A DNA stretch of 64,000 nucleotides from an uncultured Clostridia bacterium (GTDB lineage Bacteria; Bacillota; Clostridia; Monoglobales; Monoglobaceae). Below the pieces are notes generated by a model. The model had not been told where the DNA came from. It saw nothing but the letters and a program-made list of their open reading frames with translations, and ran no database searches. Positions 44,751-52,944 of this stretch are shown here, piece after piece. The position numbers and the translations under genes were made by a program. Within the stretch, counting starts at the first letter, position 1, and each line of letters starts with the position of its first letter. Location: positions 25,960 to 89,959 of the forward strand of contig CANRNL010000003.1 in assembly GCA_947631965.1 (NCBI GenBank). Direction: 5' to 3'.

Positions 44751-44784
44751 GCGTACCGCACACTTGTGCGGTACGCATTTTTTT
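44751..44784 (+). terminator. Intrinsic terminator after rubredoxin
   Basis: An 11-bp perfect stem (44751-44761 with 44766-44776), 4-nt loop, then ATTTTTTT. Two further short GC hairpins follow at 44791-44807 and 44815-44833. Confidence 0.93.
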
Positions 44785-44874
44785 GTTTTGCCCGCGCGGA
44801 GCGCGGGCAAAACGGGCGAACACGGTTCGCCCTTACATTGGAAAATGTAATCGCTCGCGAGGCGGGATGTTTTG

Positions 44875-44903
44875 TTGACTTTTTGCCGCGGATATGTTAA
44901 AAT
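44875..44903 (+). promoter_or_regulatory. Promoter of the histidine kinase/solute-binding protein operon
   Basis: TTGACT (44875-44880), 17 nt, TAAAAT (44898-44903). The predicted start (~44910) lies after an in-frame upstream ATG at 44894, supporting the later kinase start at 44969. Confidence 0.75.
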
Positions 44904-44968
44904 GGCGAAGATATATTTTATGCCGGAACAAGGCGGCGTTATCGGTTTTAAGGAGCAGCTGTGTATTT

Positions 44969-47944
44969 ATGAAAAAATGGTTCGGTAAATTTTTATTGAT
45001 TGCAGCGATGTGTGCGGTTGCGGCTTCGGTCGTTCTGATTGGAGTCGTTTATTTTGATTTTATTTCAAATCGTATTTATGAGGACAGCACCGACCATCTG
45101 GAAGAGATATACGGACAGGTAAACCGCTCGTTCGGCGCGTTTTTTGAGAGAAACCTGGGACTTTTGAACGACTGGGGCGAATATTTTTACCTTGTCGGAG
45201 ACTCCGGAAGCGAAGAAATATCGGCTTTTATAGCCGATGAAAGGGAGTACTGGGGCTTTTCGGAATTTTATTTTCTCTCCCAAAGCGACGCCGCCTGTAT
45301 GACCTCCAATGGGGTTCGGGCGAATATGGCGCTCGGCGCGGCTAAGGGAGATTTGGTTCAGCGCGGAGAGCCGGTTATGGCTTCGAGAACCACGGCGGCG
45401 GGTCAGGATATAACCGTTTTTGCGATTCCCGTAACCCCCGGAAGATATATGGGATTTGACTATGATGCGCTCGCGGTGAGCTACACAAACGCGGATATGG
45501 TAAAGGCTCTGAATGCGGACGCTTTTTCGGGCAAGGCTAACTGCTTTGTCATACGCAGCGACGGAAGCATACTGCTCTCCGCGCAAAAGGGCGGCAATGT
45601 GTTCAGCGATTATCTCGTGTATCTGAAAGCCGCCTCCGATTTGGGAGACGAGGGCATTGCAAAAATTCAAAGCGACTGGCAGAGCGGCACGTCGGGACTT
45701 TTGCAGTGCAAAATCGGCGGAGTGAGCAGCTTTATCATATATCAGCCCGTCGGCTATCAGGATTATATTTTGCTCGGAGCGGTGCCGCAAAACGTTGTCA
45801 GCGCGGGCTTTTTGTCGGTACAAAGAACCACGCTCAACGCGCTTTTCGTGATTTTTCTTATGATAGGTGCGGCGATTATCACGCTCATCATTTTAAGGAG
45901 CCGCAGGCAGTCGCGCAGGAATGTAACCGAGCTAAGATACAGGGAGCGTATGTTTGACGTTTTGTCGAGCAGCGTAAACGATATTTTTATAATGCTTAAT
46001 TCCAAGGATATAAACGTGGATTATGTAAGCCCCAACATAGAACGTCTGCTGGGTATTCCCGAACGGGAGGTGCGCGAAAACATCAGGGTTATGGAAAAGT
46101 GCGCGCTCAGCGACAACATTGTTATTCCGAGAGAGGAACTGGAAACGATTCCGCTCAACGGCAACCGAAGCTGGGAATGTGAATATATGCACCAAAACAC
46201 CGACGAGCGGCGTTGGTACAAAATGACGATATATCATATGAACATACGCGACGTTAAAAAATATATTGTCGTTATGTCCGACCGCACCCATGAGCGGCTT
46301 ATGAACAAACAGCTTCAGGAGGCTCTGGAGTCGGCGAAGAGCGCAAACGAGGCAAAGAGCAAATTCCTGTCGAGTATGTCGCACGACATACGCACTCCGA
46401 TGAACGCCATAGTGGGCTTTGCGGTGCTTCTCGAAAAGGATGCGGAGAACGCCGAAAAAGTGAGGGAGTATACCCGCAAAATAACAGCCTCCGGTCACCA
46501 TCTGCTGAGCCTTATAAACGACGTTTTGGATATGAGCAAGATAGAGAGCGGCAAGACGTCTTTGAATTTAGACCGATTCAGCATACCGAAGCTGCTTGAC
46601 GAGCTTAATATAATATTGAGAGCGCAGGCGAAGGCGAAGAATCAGGAGCTTAAAGTTCTTGTGCGCGGGGTTTTGCCCGAACGAATAATAGGCGACAAGC
46701 TACGCCTCAATCAGATTTTGATAAATATTTTGTCAAACGCAATAAAGTATACGCCCGACGGCGGAAAAATAGAGTTTATCGTCAGCAAGCTTCCGAGCGA
46801 CGAGCCGCAGAGCGTCAAACTGAGATTTGCGGTGAGCGACAACGGTATCGGAATGAGCGAGGAATTTCTGCAAAATATTTTTGCTCCGTTCAGCAGAGAG
46901 GAAGGCTCGGCAACCGATAAGATACAGGGTACCGGCTTGGGTATGGCGATAACAAAAAATCTGGTAGACCTGATGGGCGGCGTGATTACGGTCGAAAGCA
47001 AGCTTGGCGAGGGAAGCACGTTTACAGTTGAGATGTCCTTTGCACTGCCTGAGCAGGAGGACGGCGAGGCGTGGTTTGAGGGTAAAATCAAGCGTGTGCT
47101 TGCCGCAGACGACGAGGAGGAAATATGCCTCAATATAAAAGAGCTTATGCGCTCGGAGGGCGTTGAGGTGACATATGTGACCTACGGAGCCGCCGCGGTG
47201 GAGGAAACCGTCTCGGCGCACAGCTGCGGAGAGGATTATGATGTGATTTTGCTGGATTGGAAGATGCCCGAAAAGGACGGAGTTGAAACCGCCCGCGAAA
47301 TACGCGAACGCGTCGGCGGGGATATTCCGATTCTGGTGCTGACCTCTTACGATTGGAGCGACATTGAAGCCGACGCGCGTCGGGCGGGCATCAACGCCTT
47401 TATGTCCAAGCCGTTTTTCGTGTCCGCTTTCAGACAGGCGCTGGAGCCTCTGTTCTCGGATGAAAACGGGTCGGAGACGAGCGGAGAAAAGACGAGCGTG
47501 CTGGACGGACTGCTGTTCCTTGTGGCTGAGGACAACGAATTGAACATTGAGATACTCACCGAAATGCTGGGTATGGAGGGCGCGCGGTGCGAGGTTGCGT
47601 GCAACGGACAGGATGCGGCGGAAATGTTTGAAAGGTCGGAAAACGGACATTACGATATGATACTTATGGATGTACAGATGCCTGTTATGAACGGCTACGA
47701 CGCGACAAGAAAGATACGCGCGTCCGCTCATCCGCAGGCTTTGACTATCCCGATTGCGGCTATGACGGCGAACACCTTTGCCGAGGATGTACGCGAGGCT
47801 ATGGATGCGGGTATGGACGGCCACCTTGCAAAGCCTATCGATATGGAGGCAATCAAGGCGCTTGTCGGACGGCTCGTAAACCGAGATGACGGAAGCAAAG
47901 ACGAGTCGGGCGGCAGCGGTGCAGACGGAGGTAACGAAAAATGA
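44969..47944 (+). CDS. Hybrid sensor histidine kinase with two receiver domains
   Basis: 991 residues in the membrane. TM1 about 8-30; extracellular sensor region about 31-290; TM2 about 290-312; PAS domain about 325-445; HisKA with SMSHDIRTPMNA (His472); HATPase with DNGIGMSEEF and GTGLGMAITKNLV. Receiver 1 has phosphoacceptor Asp763 in DVILLDWKMPEKDG. Receiver 2 has Asp901 in DMILMDVQMPVMNG and ends AMTANTFAEDVREAMDAG. No DNA-binding or phosphotransfer domain is present, so output must go through another protein. The ATG at 44969 has AAGGAG 13 nt upstream. It overlaps the solute-binding protein gene by 4 bp. Confidence 0.93.
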   Translation: MKKWFGKFLLIAAMCAVAASVVLIGVVYFDFISNRIYEDSTDHLEEIYGQVNRSFGAFFERNLGLLNDWGEYFYLVGDSGSEEISAFIADEREYWGFSEFYFLSQSDAACMTSNGVRANMALGAAKGDLVQRGEPVMASRTTAAGQDITVFAIPVTPGRYMGFDYDALAVSYTNADMVKALNADAFSGKANCFVIRSDGSILLSAQKGGNVFSDYLVYLKAASDLGDEGIAKIQSDWQSGTSGLLQCKIGGVSSFIIYQPVGYQDYILLGAVPQNVVSAGFLSVQRTTLNALFVIFLMIGAAIITLIILRSRRQSRRNVTELRYRERMFDVLSSSVNDIFIMLNSKDINVDYVSPNIERLLGIPEREVRENIRVMEKCALSDNIVIPREELETIPLNGNRSWECEYMHQNTDERRWYKMTIYHMNIRDVKKYIVVMSDRTHERLMNKQLQEALESAKSANEAKSKFLSSMSHDIRTPMNAIVGFAVLLEKDAENAEKVREYTRKITASGHHLLSLINDVLDMSKIESGKTSLNLDRFSIPKLLDELNIILRAQAKAKNQELKVLVRGVLPERIIGDKLRLNQILINILSNAIKYTPDGGKIEFIVSKLPSDEPQSVKLRFAVSDNGIGMSEEFLQNIFAPFSREEGSATDKIQGTGLGMAITKNLVDLMGGVITVESKLGEGSTFTVEMSFALPEQEDGEAWFEGKIKRVLAADDEEEICLNIKELMRSEGVEVTYVTYGAAAVEETVSAHSCGEDYDVILLDWKMPEKDGVETAREIRERVGGDIPILVLTSYDWSDIEADARRAGINAFMSKPFFVSAFRQALEPLFSDENGSETSGEKTSVLDGLLFLVAEDNELNIEILTEMLGMEGARCEVACNGQDAAEMFERSENGHYDMILMDVQMPVMNGYDATRKIRASAHPQALTIPIAAMTANTFAEDVREAMDAGMDGHLAKPIDMEAIKALVGRLVNRDDGSKDESGGSGADGGNEK

Positions 47945-49209
47945 AAAAGAGAATATCTTTGATAATTTTGGCTCTTGCGGCGGCGTTCTTGCTGACGTCC
48001 TGCGGCATAATGCCCGACGCGGGCGACGGTTCGGACGGCGTGATGCTGACGATTATGGGAAAGGAAAGCGACCTAAAAAAGAGCTATATGACCCGCATTT
48101 TTCGGCAGTATGAAACGGCTACCGGCAACAAGCTGGAGTTGATTGCGATTGAGGATTCGGAGTTTGAAAATGCTGCGTCCGAAAAATTTGCAAACGGCGA
48201 AGCGCCTGACATATTTATGCACTTTAACAACGCGGATTTGAGGCGTTTTGACGTTGAAAACAACTTTTATTATTTGAATGATGAAGAGTGGGTGAGCGAC
48301 CTTACGGACGGCGCGGATTCCTACTGCCGCGACAGAGCGGGCAACCTTTTGGGACTGCCGTTTTGGGAAAGCTCTGTTTCGGGCTGTTACTACAACAAAA
48401 CGCTGCTTGACAGTCTGGGACTGAAGCCCGCCTCCAATCAGGCGGAGTTCGACGTTCTGTGCGCCGCGCTTTCCGCAACGGGCTACACGCCTATTTGCTG
48501 GCCTGCGGACGGCTGTTCGTGGATGGCTCAGTTCGGGCTTGACCCGCTGTTCGCGGACGACCCGACCCTGCTTGAGCGGCTGAACAACAATGAAATTGCT
48601 TATGCCGACATTCCCGAAGTCACGGATATGGTTCAATGGATAGCGGACGCCGCGGACAAGGGATGGCTCGGCTCGGACTATCTCGATAAGGGCTGGTCTG
48701 ACATAAGCCCTATGATGAGTTCGGGCGAAGCGGTAATGACTTTTATCTGGGACACCTGGTTTTACACCGATTTTGAGAAAGGAAACAAGTATTCGGTGGA
48801 CGACTTTGCGCTTATGCCGGTATTTTTAAACACCGCCCCCGACGGTACCTACGAGGGCGGCAACCTGAATATGATGATGGTAAACAAGAACGGCGCGCAC
48901 CTTCGGGAAACGCTCGATTTTCTGGCTTTCTGTGCCTCCGAGGAAAATTATAATGTTGCGTTCGACGGAATTTCCACCGAGAGCTGTTTTAAAGGGGAGA
49001 CGAGCAATATTCGCTCCAAAATGGTGACAGACGCCTCAGCGTCTGTTGCGGAGAAGTCGCGGGTATCCACCGCAGTGTCCGGAATTGTCGGTTACAGCGC
49101 GGATGACGTCGCGGAGGCTCTGAACGCCATGCTGCGTAAAAAGACAGATGTACAGGGCTGTGTGCGGCTTATGGACGAATACCGCGTTGCGAGAGCCGTG
49201 GGGCAGTGA
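47941..49209 (+). CDS. Lipoprotein extracellular solute-binding protein (family 1 type), kinase-linked
   Basis: 422 residues. The lipoprotein signal has the cleavage motif LLTSC (Cys21). The body resembles family 1 (carbohydrate-type) solute-binding proteins: TIMGKESDLKK start, FANGEAPDIFMHFNNADL, WPADGCSWMAQFG, and the C-terminal hinge segments. No ABC permease or ATPase gene is adjacent; instead its start codon overlaps the stop of the hybrid kinase. It may therefore present a ligand to the kinase ectodomain rather than feed a transporter. Ligand unknown. Confidence 0.9.
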   Translation: MKKRISLIILALAAAFLLTSCGIMPDAGDGSDGVMLTIMGKESDLKKSYMTRIFRQYETATGNKLELIAIEDSEFENAASEKFANGEAPDIFMHFNNADLRRFDVENNFYYLNDEEWVSDLTDGADSYCRDRAGNLLGLPFWESSVSGCYYNKTLLDSLGLKPASNQAEFDVLCAALSATGYTPICWPADGCSWMAQFGLDPLFADDPTLLERLNNNEIAYADIPEVTDMVQWIADAADKGWLGSDYLDKGWSDISPMMSSGEAVMTFIWDTWFYTDFEKGNKYSVDDFALMPVFLNTAPDGTYEGGNLNMMMVNKNGAHLRETLDFLAFCASEENYNVAFDGISTESCFKGETSNIRSKMVTDASASVAEKSRVSTAVSGIVGYSADDVAEALNAMLRKKTDVQGCVRLMDEYRVARAVGQ

Positions 49210-49215
49210 TATATG

Positions 49216-49262
49216 AATAATACAAAGCGGCGACCCTTTAAGGGTCGCCGCTTTGTATTATT
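49216..49262. terminator. 22-bp perfect hairpin, probable bidirectional terminator
   Basis: Bases 49216-49237 pair perfectly with 49241-49262. The GC core is flanked on both sides by TTTGTATTATT-type tails. It lies 7 bp after the solute-binding protein stop and faces the tRNA transcript from the other strand. Confidence 0.75.
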
Positions 49263-49281
49263 GTATTCGGCATTGTAAAGT

Positions 49282-49319
49282 ATAAAAATCCGCCGCAGGC
49301 TGTTGCCTGCGGCGGATTT
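49282..49319 (-). terminator. Intrinsic terminator of the tRNA-Thr gene
   Basis: On the minus strand a 15-bp perfect GC-rich stem (49319-49305 with 49300-49286) is followed by TTTTATA. It begins at the last base of the encoded CCA. Confidence 0.85.
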
Positions 49320-49394
49320 GGAGCTACTGGTCGGACTTGAACCGACGACCTGCGCATTACGAATGCGCTGCTCTACCGACTGAGCCACAGTAGC
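49319..49394 (-). tRNA. tRNA-Thr (anticodon CGU)
   Basis: A 76-nt cloverleaf on the minus strand: acceptor GCTACTG/CAGTAGC, D-arm GCTC-A-GTCGGTA-GAGC, anticodon stem GCGCA/TGCGC with loop TTCGTAA (anticodon CGT, reading ACG), T-arm GTCGG-TTCAAGT-CCGAC. The 3' CCA is encoded (49319-49321). No clear promoter is visible upstream, where the tandem array begins. Confidence 0.96.
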
Positions 49395-49399
49395 GCGTC

Positions 49400-49960
49400 G
49401 CAACCTTCGCTCGTCTGCTCGTTTGCCCGCCTTTGTCGGTCAAACGTCGCTTGACGCTCGGTTGCTCCTTATCGCAAAAAGTCTTATGGACTTTTTGCGA
49501 GTTTTTTGTTTTTTGCAACTCTCGCTTTTGGCTCGTTTGCCCGCTTTTTAGCGGTCAAACGTCGCTTGACGCTCGGTTGCTCCTTATCGCAAAAAGTCTT
49601 ATGGACTTTTTGCGAGTTTTTTGTTTTTTGCAACTCTCGCTTTTGGCTCGTTTGCCCGCTTTTTAGCGGTCAAACATCGCTTAACGCTCGGTTGCTCCTT
49701 ATCGCAAAAAGTCTTATAGACTTTTTGCGAGTTTTTTGTTTTTTGCAAGCTTCGCTCGTCTGCTCGTTTGCCCGCTTTTTAGCGGTCAAACGTCGCTTAA
49801 CGCTCGGTTGCTCCTTATCGCAAAAAGTCTTATGGATTTTTTGGGAGTTTTTTTGTTTTTTGCAACTCTCGCTTTTGGCTCGTTTGCCCGCCTTTGTCGG
49901 TCAAACGTCGCTTAACGCTCGGTTGCTCCTTATCACAAAAAGTCTTACACTTGTTTGCGG
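49400..49960. repeat. Five-copy tandem array, ~115-bp unit, hairpin in each copy
   Basis: The CAAACGTCGCTT landmark recurs at 49441, 49556, 49671, 49787 and 49902, a period of 115-116 bp. Each of the first four units carries CGCAAAAAGTC-TTATG-GACTTTTTGCG (copy 1: 49473-49499; degraded in copy 4), followed by AGTTTTTTGTTTTTTG, a plus-strand terminator shape; copy 5 diverges there. Two sub-blocks alternate between versions among copies. Frames through the array are repeat artefacts. Together with 49961-49991 this fills the 597-bp gap between the tRNA and the next gene. Confidence 0.95.
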
Positions 49961-49991
49961 TCGAACACCAATATATTGTAGCATAGTTTTT

Positions 49992-51317
49992 TCAGTTTGT
50001 CAACTGAAAATTCAATTTTATTCTCTTATTGACCGCGATAAGACCGAGCATAGACCAGTACGGTATCAATATGCGCGGTTCAAACAGAGTTTGCTCGAAC
50101 ATTCCGGATATCGAAACCGCCAGCAGTACCGCAAAGCCCGCAACAAAGAGCATTTTTCGGTCGTCGTTCGGGCGGAATATCGCGATAAGGCAGGCGTGCG
50201 CGAGACGAATCGTATAGTATAAAAACGCGAACAATATTATCGCTCCCGCCTCGGTCAGTATTTTGAGATACGACGCGGGGATAGGCATATGCGGAATTTC
50301 AATCGCGGCGTGAGACGCGGCGCTTCCGGAGATGCCCGAATACGCGCTCATAAATTCGTTTGACGCAACTCCGGTGCTGCTGTGCCAGATATTCGTACCC
50401 GCGAGGATTATAGCCTCAAGCAGATTTTTGTTTTGAAGATGAATTTGCCAAAAGTCGAAAATCTGTCTCAGCGCGCCAATCCAGAGGGCGGGGAAGAACA
50501 GCAGTATCAGCGGCGTCCAGCGGCGGTTTGATATGAGAATAAAGATGCTCAGCGAAACGGAGTAAGCCCACAGCCCGTCGTTTGAGCCTGTCGCCATAAT
50601 TGCCGCGAACGACAGAATTATAATCGACCCCGCATATATGTTTGTGCGCAAACGGGATTTTTGCATATTTGCGAAAACAAGGCAGAAAGGGGTAAATATC
50701 ACCAGAAGCTCGGAGAACGCAACGTTTGATGAAAAGGTTGCGGAAACTCCGTATGCTCCGAAGCAGTCAATCGCCTGCACGAGCGCAATCACCGAAAGCG
50801 CAGCGGTCAGCAGGTAAATCGGCGCGAGAAAAGAGTAAATGTCCTCTTCGCTGTCCAGCCCGAACGATACCAAAAAGAAGAATGATATTGCAAGAGCGAG
50901 ATACAGAAGCGGACGCAGCACCAGATACGGAACGGTCAGCGCGCAGACCGCCATAACGACAAGCACGGTGAACATAGCTGTTGTGAAGTTGCCGCCCATA
51001 TGCGTCGCGGCATTGTGAGACAGAAACAGCAGCGCGCTTGCGGTAAATATCGGCAGCGCATAGATGTTCGCCCAGTGCGAGTACGGAATAATTAGCATAA
51101 CGGCAAGCGCTATCCCAAGGAAAACGGGTTGGTATTTTATTGTGCTTTGAGGGATTTTCTCGCTCAAACGGCGCATGGGCGTGCTGAAAAAGCTGTATGT
51201 TCCGCTGAGGTACCACAGCCGCACGACCATTTCGTTCAGGTAATTCCAGATACTTGTGGCATACTCGTATATCCTGAACGAAAAGCTATCAAATATCAGT
51301 TCCATAAACGACTTCAC
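49992..51317 (-). CDS. O-antigen-ligase-like polytopic membrane protein
   Basis: 441 residues with about 11 hydrophobic segments and a large extracytoplasmic loop (about residues 290-365, IWHSSTGVASNEFMSAYSG). This layout, with a long loop before the last helices, is that of the O-antigen ligase/Wzy-like superfamily involved in polysaccharide polymerisation or transfer. I saw no decisive catalytic motif. The start is GTG 51317 with AGG 7 nt upstream, or ATG 51305. It follows the DUF4330 gene by 8 bp on the minus strand. No glycosyltransferases are adjacent, so the substrate is unknown. Confidence 0.75.
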   Translation of the reverse strand: MKSFMELIFDSFSFRIYEYATSIWNYLNEMVVRLWYLSGTYSFFSTPMRRLSEKIPQSTIKYQPVFLGIALAVMLIIPYSHWANIYALPIFTASALLFLSHNAATHMGGNFTTAMFTVLVVMAVCALTVPYLVLRPLLYLALAISFFFLVSFGLDSEEDIYSFLAPIYLLTAALSVIALVQAIDCFGAYGVSATFSSNVAFSELLVIFTPFCLVFANMQKSRLRTNIYAGSIIILSFAAIMATGSNDGLWAYSVSLSIFILISNRRWTPLILLFFPALWIGALRQIFDFWQIHLQNKNLLEAIILAGTNIWHSSTGVASNEFMSAYSGISGSAASHAAIEIPHMPIPASYLKILTEAGAIILFAFLYYTIRLAHACLIAIFRPNDDRKMLFVAGFAVLLAVSISGMFEQTLFEPRILIPYWSMLGLIAVNKRIKLNFQLTN

Positions 51318-51325
51318 ATAAAAAC

Positions 51326-51745
51326 CTACTTTATAATCAATTCTATATCGCTCAGATACGCGTCAAATACCGCGTCGCCCGCAATAATCGAGACTTCGCT
51401 TCCGATGAAGTATGTCGTGTTGCCGAGCATAATGCCGTGTTCGAGCTTCGCGCCCTCGGCATAGGACTTGACCGACAGCACGCCGTCGGGACTTACTTCA
51501 GAGCTGACAACGCGTCCGATAACGCTGTTGTTCGCCTCGTTCATAAGTTCCTCGCCGCTTTGCAGGTACGGCAGTACCTCGCTGCGGAAGTCGTCGGTTA
51601 CAAACACGGCGGTTATTTCGGCGTCCTCGTAGCCGCCCGAACCGTTGCCGAAAATTCGCACGACCGCGATTATGATTCCGACAATTATTATTGAAAACAA
51701 TATAATATCTATGATGTTAAATCTTCCGAAAAACTTTTTTTCCAT
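51326..51745 (-). CDS. DUF4330-like membrane-anchored protein
   Basis: 139 residues from ATG 51745: EKKFFGRFNIIDIILF leads into one membrane helix (about 10-32), then an extracytoplasmic beta-rich domain. The pattern (GxxNIIDI, helix, then a small beta domain) matches DUF4330, an uncharacterised family often next to O-antigen ligase-like genes. GGGAG lies 13 nt upstream of the ATG; an in-frame TTG at 51754 or further upstream starts are possible. It shares a promoter with the ligase-like gene downstream. Confidence 0.75.
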   Translation of the reverse strand: MEKKFFGRFNIIDIILFSIIIVGIIIAVVRIFGNGSGGYEDAEITAVFVTDDFRSEVLPYLQSGEELMNEANNSVIGRVVSSEVSPDGVLSVKSYAEGAKLEHGIMLGNTTYFIGSEVSIIAGDAVFDAYLSDIELIIK

Positions 51746-51851
51746 AAAAATCAAAAATCTCCCGTCTCGCCGCCCCGCGCCGATAAGCGCGGACACGCTT
51801 TAATTATGTTTTTGCCGCGTACAAAAATACGGATTAAATATAATCAATGTT

Positions 51852-51880
51852 ATTATAAACAATAGTGTAAAATTTTTCAA
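51852..51880 (-). promoter_or_regulatory. Promoter of the DUF4330/ligase-like pair
   Basis: On the minus strand: TTGAAA (51880-51875), 17 nt, TATAAT (51857-51852). Confidence 0.75.
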
Positions 51881-51921
51881 TAAAAATAATATAATTTATA
51901 AATATTTTTATTCGACATAAA

Positions 51922-51953
51922 CCCCGCCGAGCGTTTTTTCGCGCTCGGCGGGG
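51922..51953. other. 12-bp GC hairpin between divergent promoters
   Basis: CCCCGCCGAGCG (51922-51933) pairs with 51942-51953, loop of 8 nt. It lies between the minus-strand promoter and the reverse-rubrerythrin promoter, with no clear T-tract on either side. The 51746-52104 gap holds this hairpin and two promoters; no gene was seen. Confidence 0.6.
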
Positions 51954-52017
51954 CGGACGCTCTTTTGTACGGGGTGCGAAGCGGGCTTGCGAACAGTAAA
52001 AATTCCGAAAAAGAGGG

Positions 52018-52046
52018 TTGACAGGAGGAAAGTTTTTCCTTATAAT
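52018..52046 (+). promoter_or_regulatory. Fully consensus promoter of reverse rubrerythrin
   Basis: TTGACA (52018-52023), 17 nt, TATAAT (52041-52046). A strong constitutive-looking promoter; no PerR-type box was recognised. Confidence 0.88.
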
Positions 52047-52104
52047 TTAGTTAATGTAAATCATAATTTGTGCGGCTCGTCCGCGCGTGAGGAGGTTTTT
52101 TATT

Positions 52105-52647
52105 ATGGCTAAATGGGTATGTCCCGTATGCGGCTACGTTTACGAGGGAGACAATCCTCCCGAAAAATGCCCGCAGTGCGGAGTTCCGGGTTCAAAATTC
52201 AATAAGCAGGACGGCGATATGACTTGGGCGTCCGAGCATGTTGTGGGAGTTGCAAAGGGCGTTTCGGAGGAAATTCTGGACGGTCTGCGCGCTAACTTCA
52301 ACGGCGAATGCACCGAGGTCGGTATGTATCTTGCGATGGCGAGAGTGGCTCACCGCGAGGGTTATCCCGAAATCGGACTTTACTGGGAGAAGGCGGCTTA
52401 CGAGGAAGCGGAGCATGCGGCTAAGTTTGCTGAGCTTCTCGGCGAAGTTGTGACCGACAGCACCAAGAAAAATCTTGAGATGAGAGTTGAGGCGGAGAAC
52501 GGCGCGACAGCCGGCAAGACCGACCTCGCAAAGATGGCTAAGGAGCAGGGTCTTGACGCTATTCACGACACCGTTCACGAAATGGCGCGTGACGAAGCAA
52601 GACACGGAAAGGCGTTTGCCGGTCTGCTCAAGAGATACTTCGGTTAA
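52105..52647 (+). CDS. Reverse rubrerythrin
   Basis: Peroxide/oxygen detoxification. 180 residues with the rubredoxin domain first: CPVCGY at residues 6-11 and CPQCG at 23-27. A ferritin-like diiron domain follows, with [30 protein letters not shown] and [14 protein letters not shown]. Rubredoxin at the N-terminus rather than the C-terminus defines the reverse form, known in clostridia as an oxygen-induced NADH-dependent peroxidase. The ATG at 52105 is 9 nt after GAGGAGG; GTG 52087 is in frame but precedes that site. Confidence 0.96.
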   Translation: MAKWVCPVCGYVYEGDNPPEKCPQCGVPGSKFNKQDGDMTWASEHVVGVAKGVSEEILDGLRANFNGECTEVGMYLAMARVAHREGYPEIGLYWEKAAYEEAEHAAKFAELLGEVVTDSTKKNLEMRVEAENGATAGKTDLAKMAKEQGLDAIHDTVHEMARDEARHGKAFAGLLKRYFG

Positions 52648-52671
52648 GCGAATAGAATAATTGAATTTACG

Positions 52672-52709
52672 AAAAATCCTGCTTGCAAAAAAGCAGGATT
52701 TTTCGTTTT
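52672..52709 (+). terminator. Intrinsic terminator of reverse rubrerythrin
   Basis: A 13-bp stem (52672-52684 with 52691-52703), loop GCAAAA, then a T-rich tail. Confidence 0.9.
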
Positions 52710-52714
52710 TTATA

Positions 52715-52742
52715 TTGACTTTTGCCGTCAATTTGTTAAAAT
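52715..52742 (+). promoter_or_regulatory. Possible promoter for the 479-residue protein
   Basis: TTGACT (52715-52720), 16-nt spacer, TAAAAT (52737-52742), about 200 bp upstream of the start. The AT-rich leader 52743-52930 shows no recognisable structure. Confidence 0.5.
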
Positions 52743-52944
52743 TATAATATAAAAACTCAGATAAATAATTTATGTATCGAAATAATGTTTTTTGTCAAAT
52801 TTTAAGTGTGTTTATAATATTTCGGTTTCAAAAAGTCTTTAAGTGTGTTCTCCTAATTATTCCGCCAATATAATTATACCAACACCTTTAATTTTAAAAA
52901 TATAAAATTTATTTTAATATATTATCAAAAGGAGTTGTATTTCA

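Noticed and set aside
44894..44968. 25-residue extension of the histidine kinase
   Set aside because: It overlaps the predicted -10 box and lies before the transcription start; the following ATG gives a normal membrane-anchored N-terminus.
49400..49960. CRISPR array
   Set aside because: Whole 115-bp units repeat; there are no short direct repeats with unique spacers, and no cas genes.
49433..50222. Plus-strand open frames across the tandem array, with repeated peptide
   Set aside because: Produced by the 115-bp repeats; the period is not always a multiple of three, there is no ribosome site, and the frame enters a real minus-strand gene.
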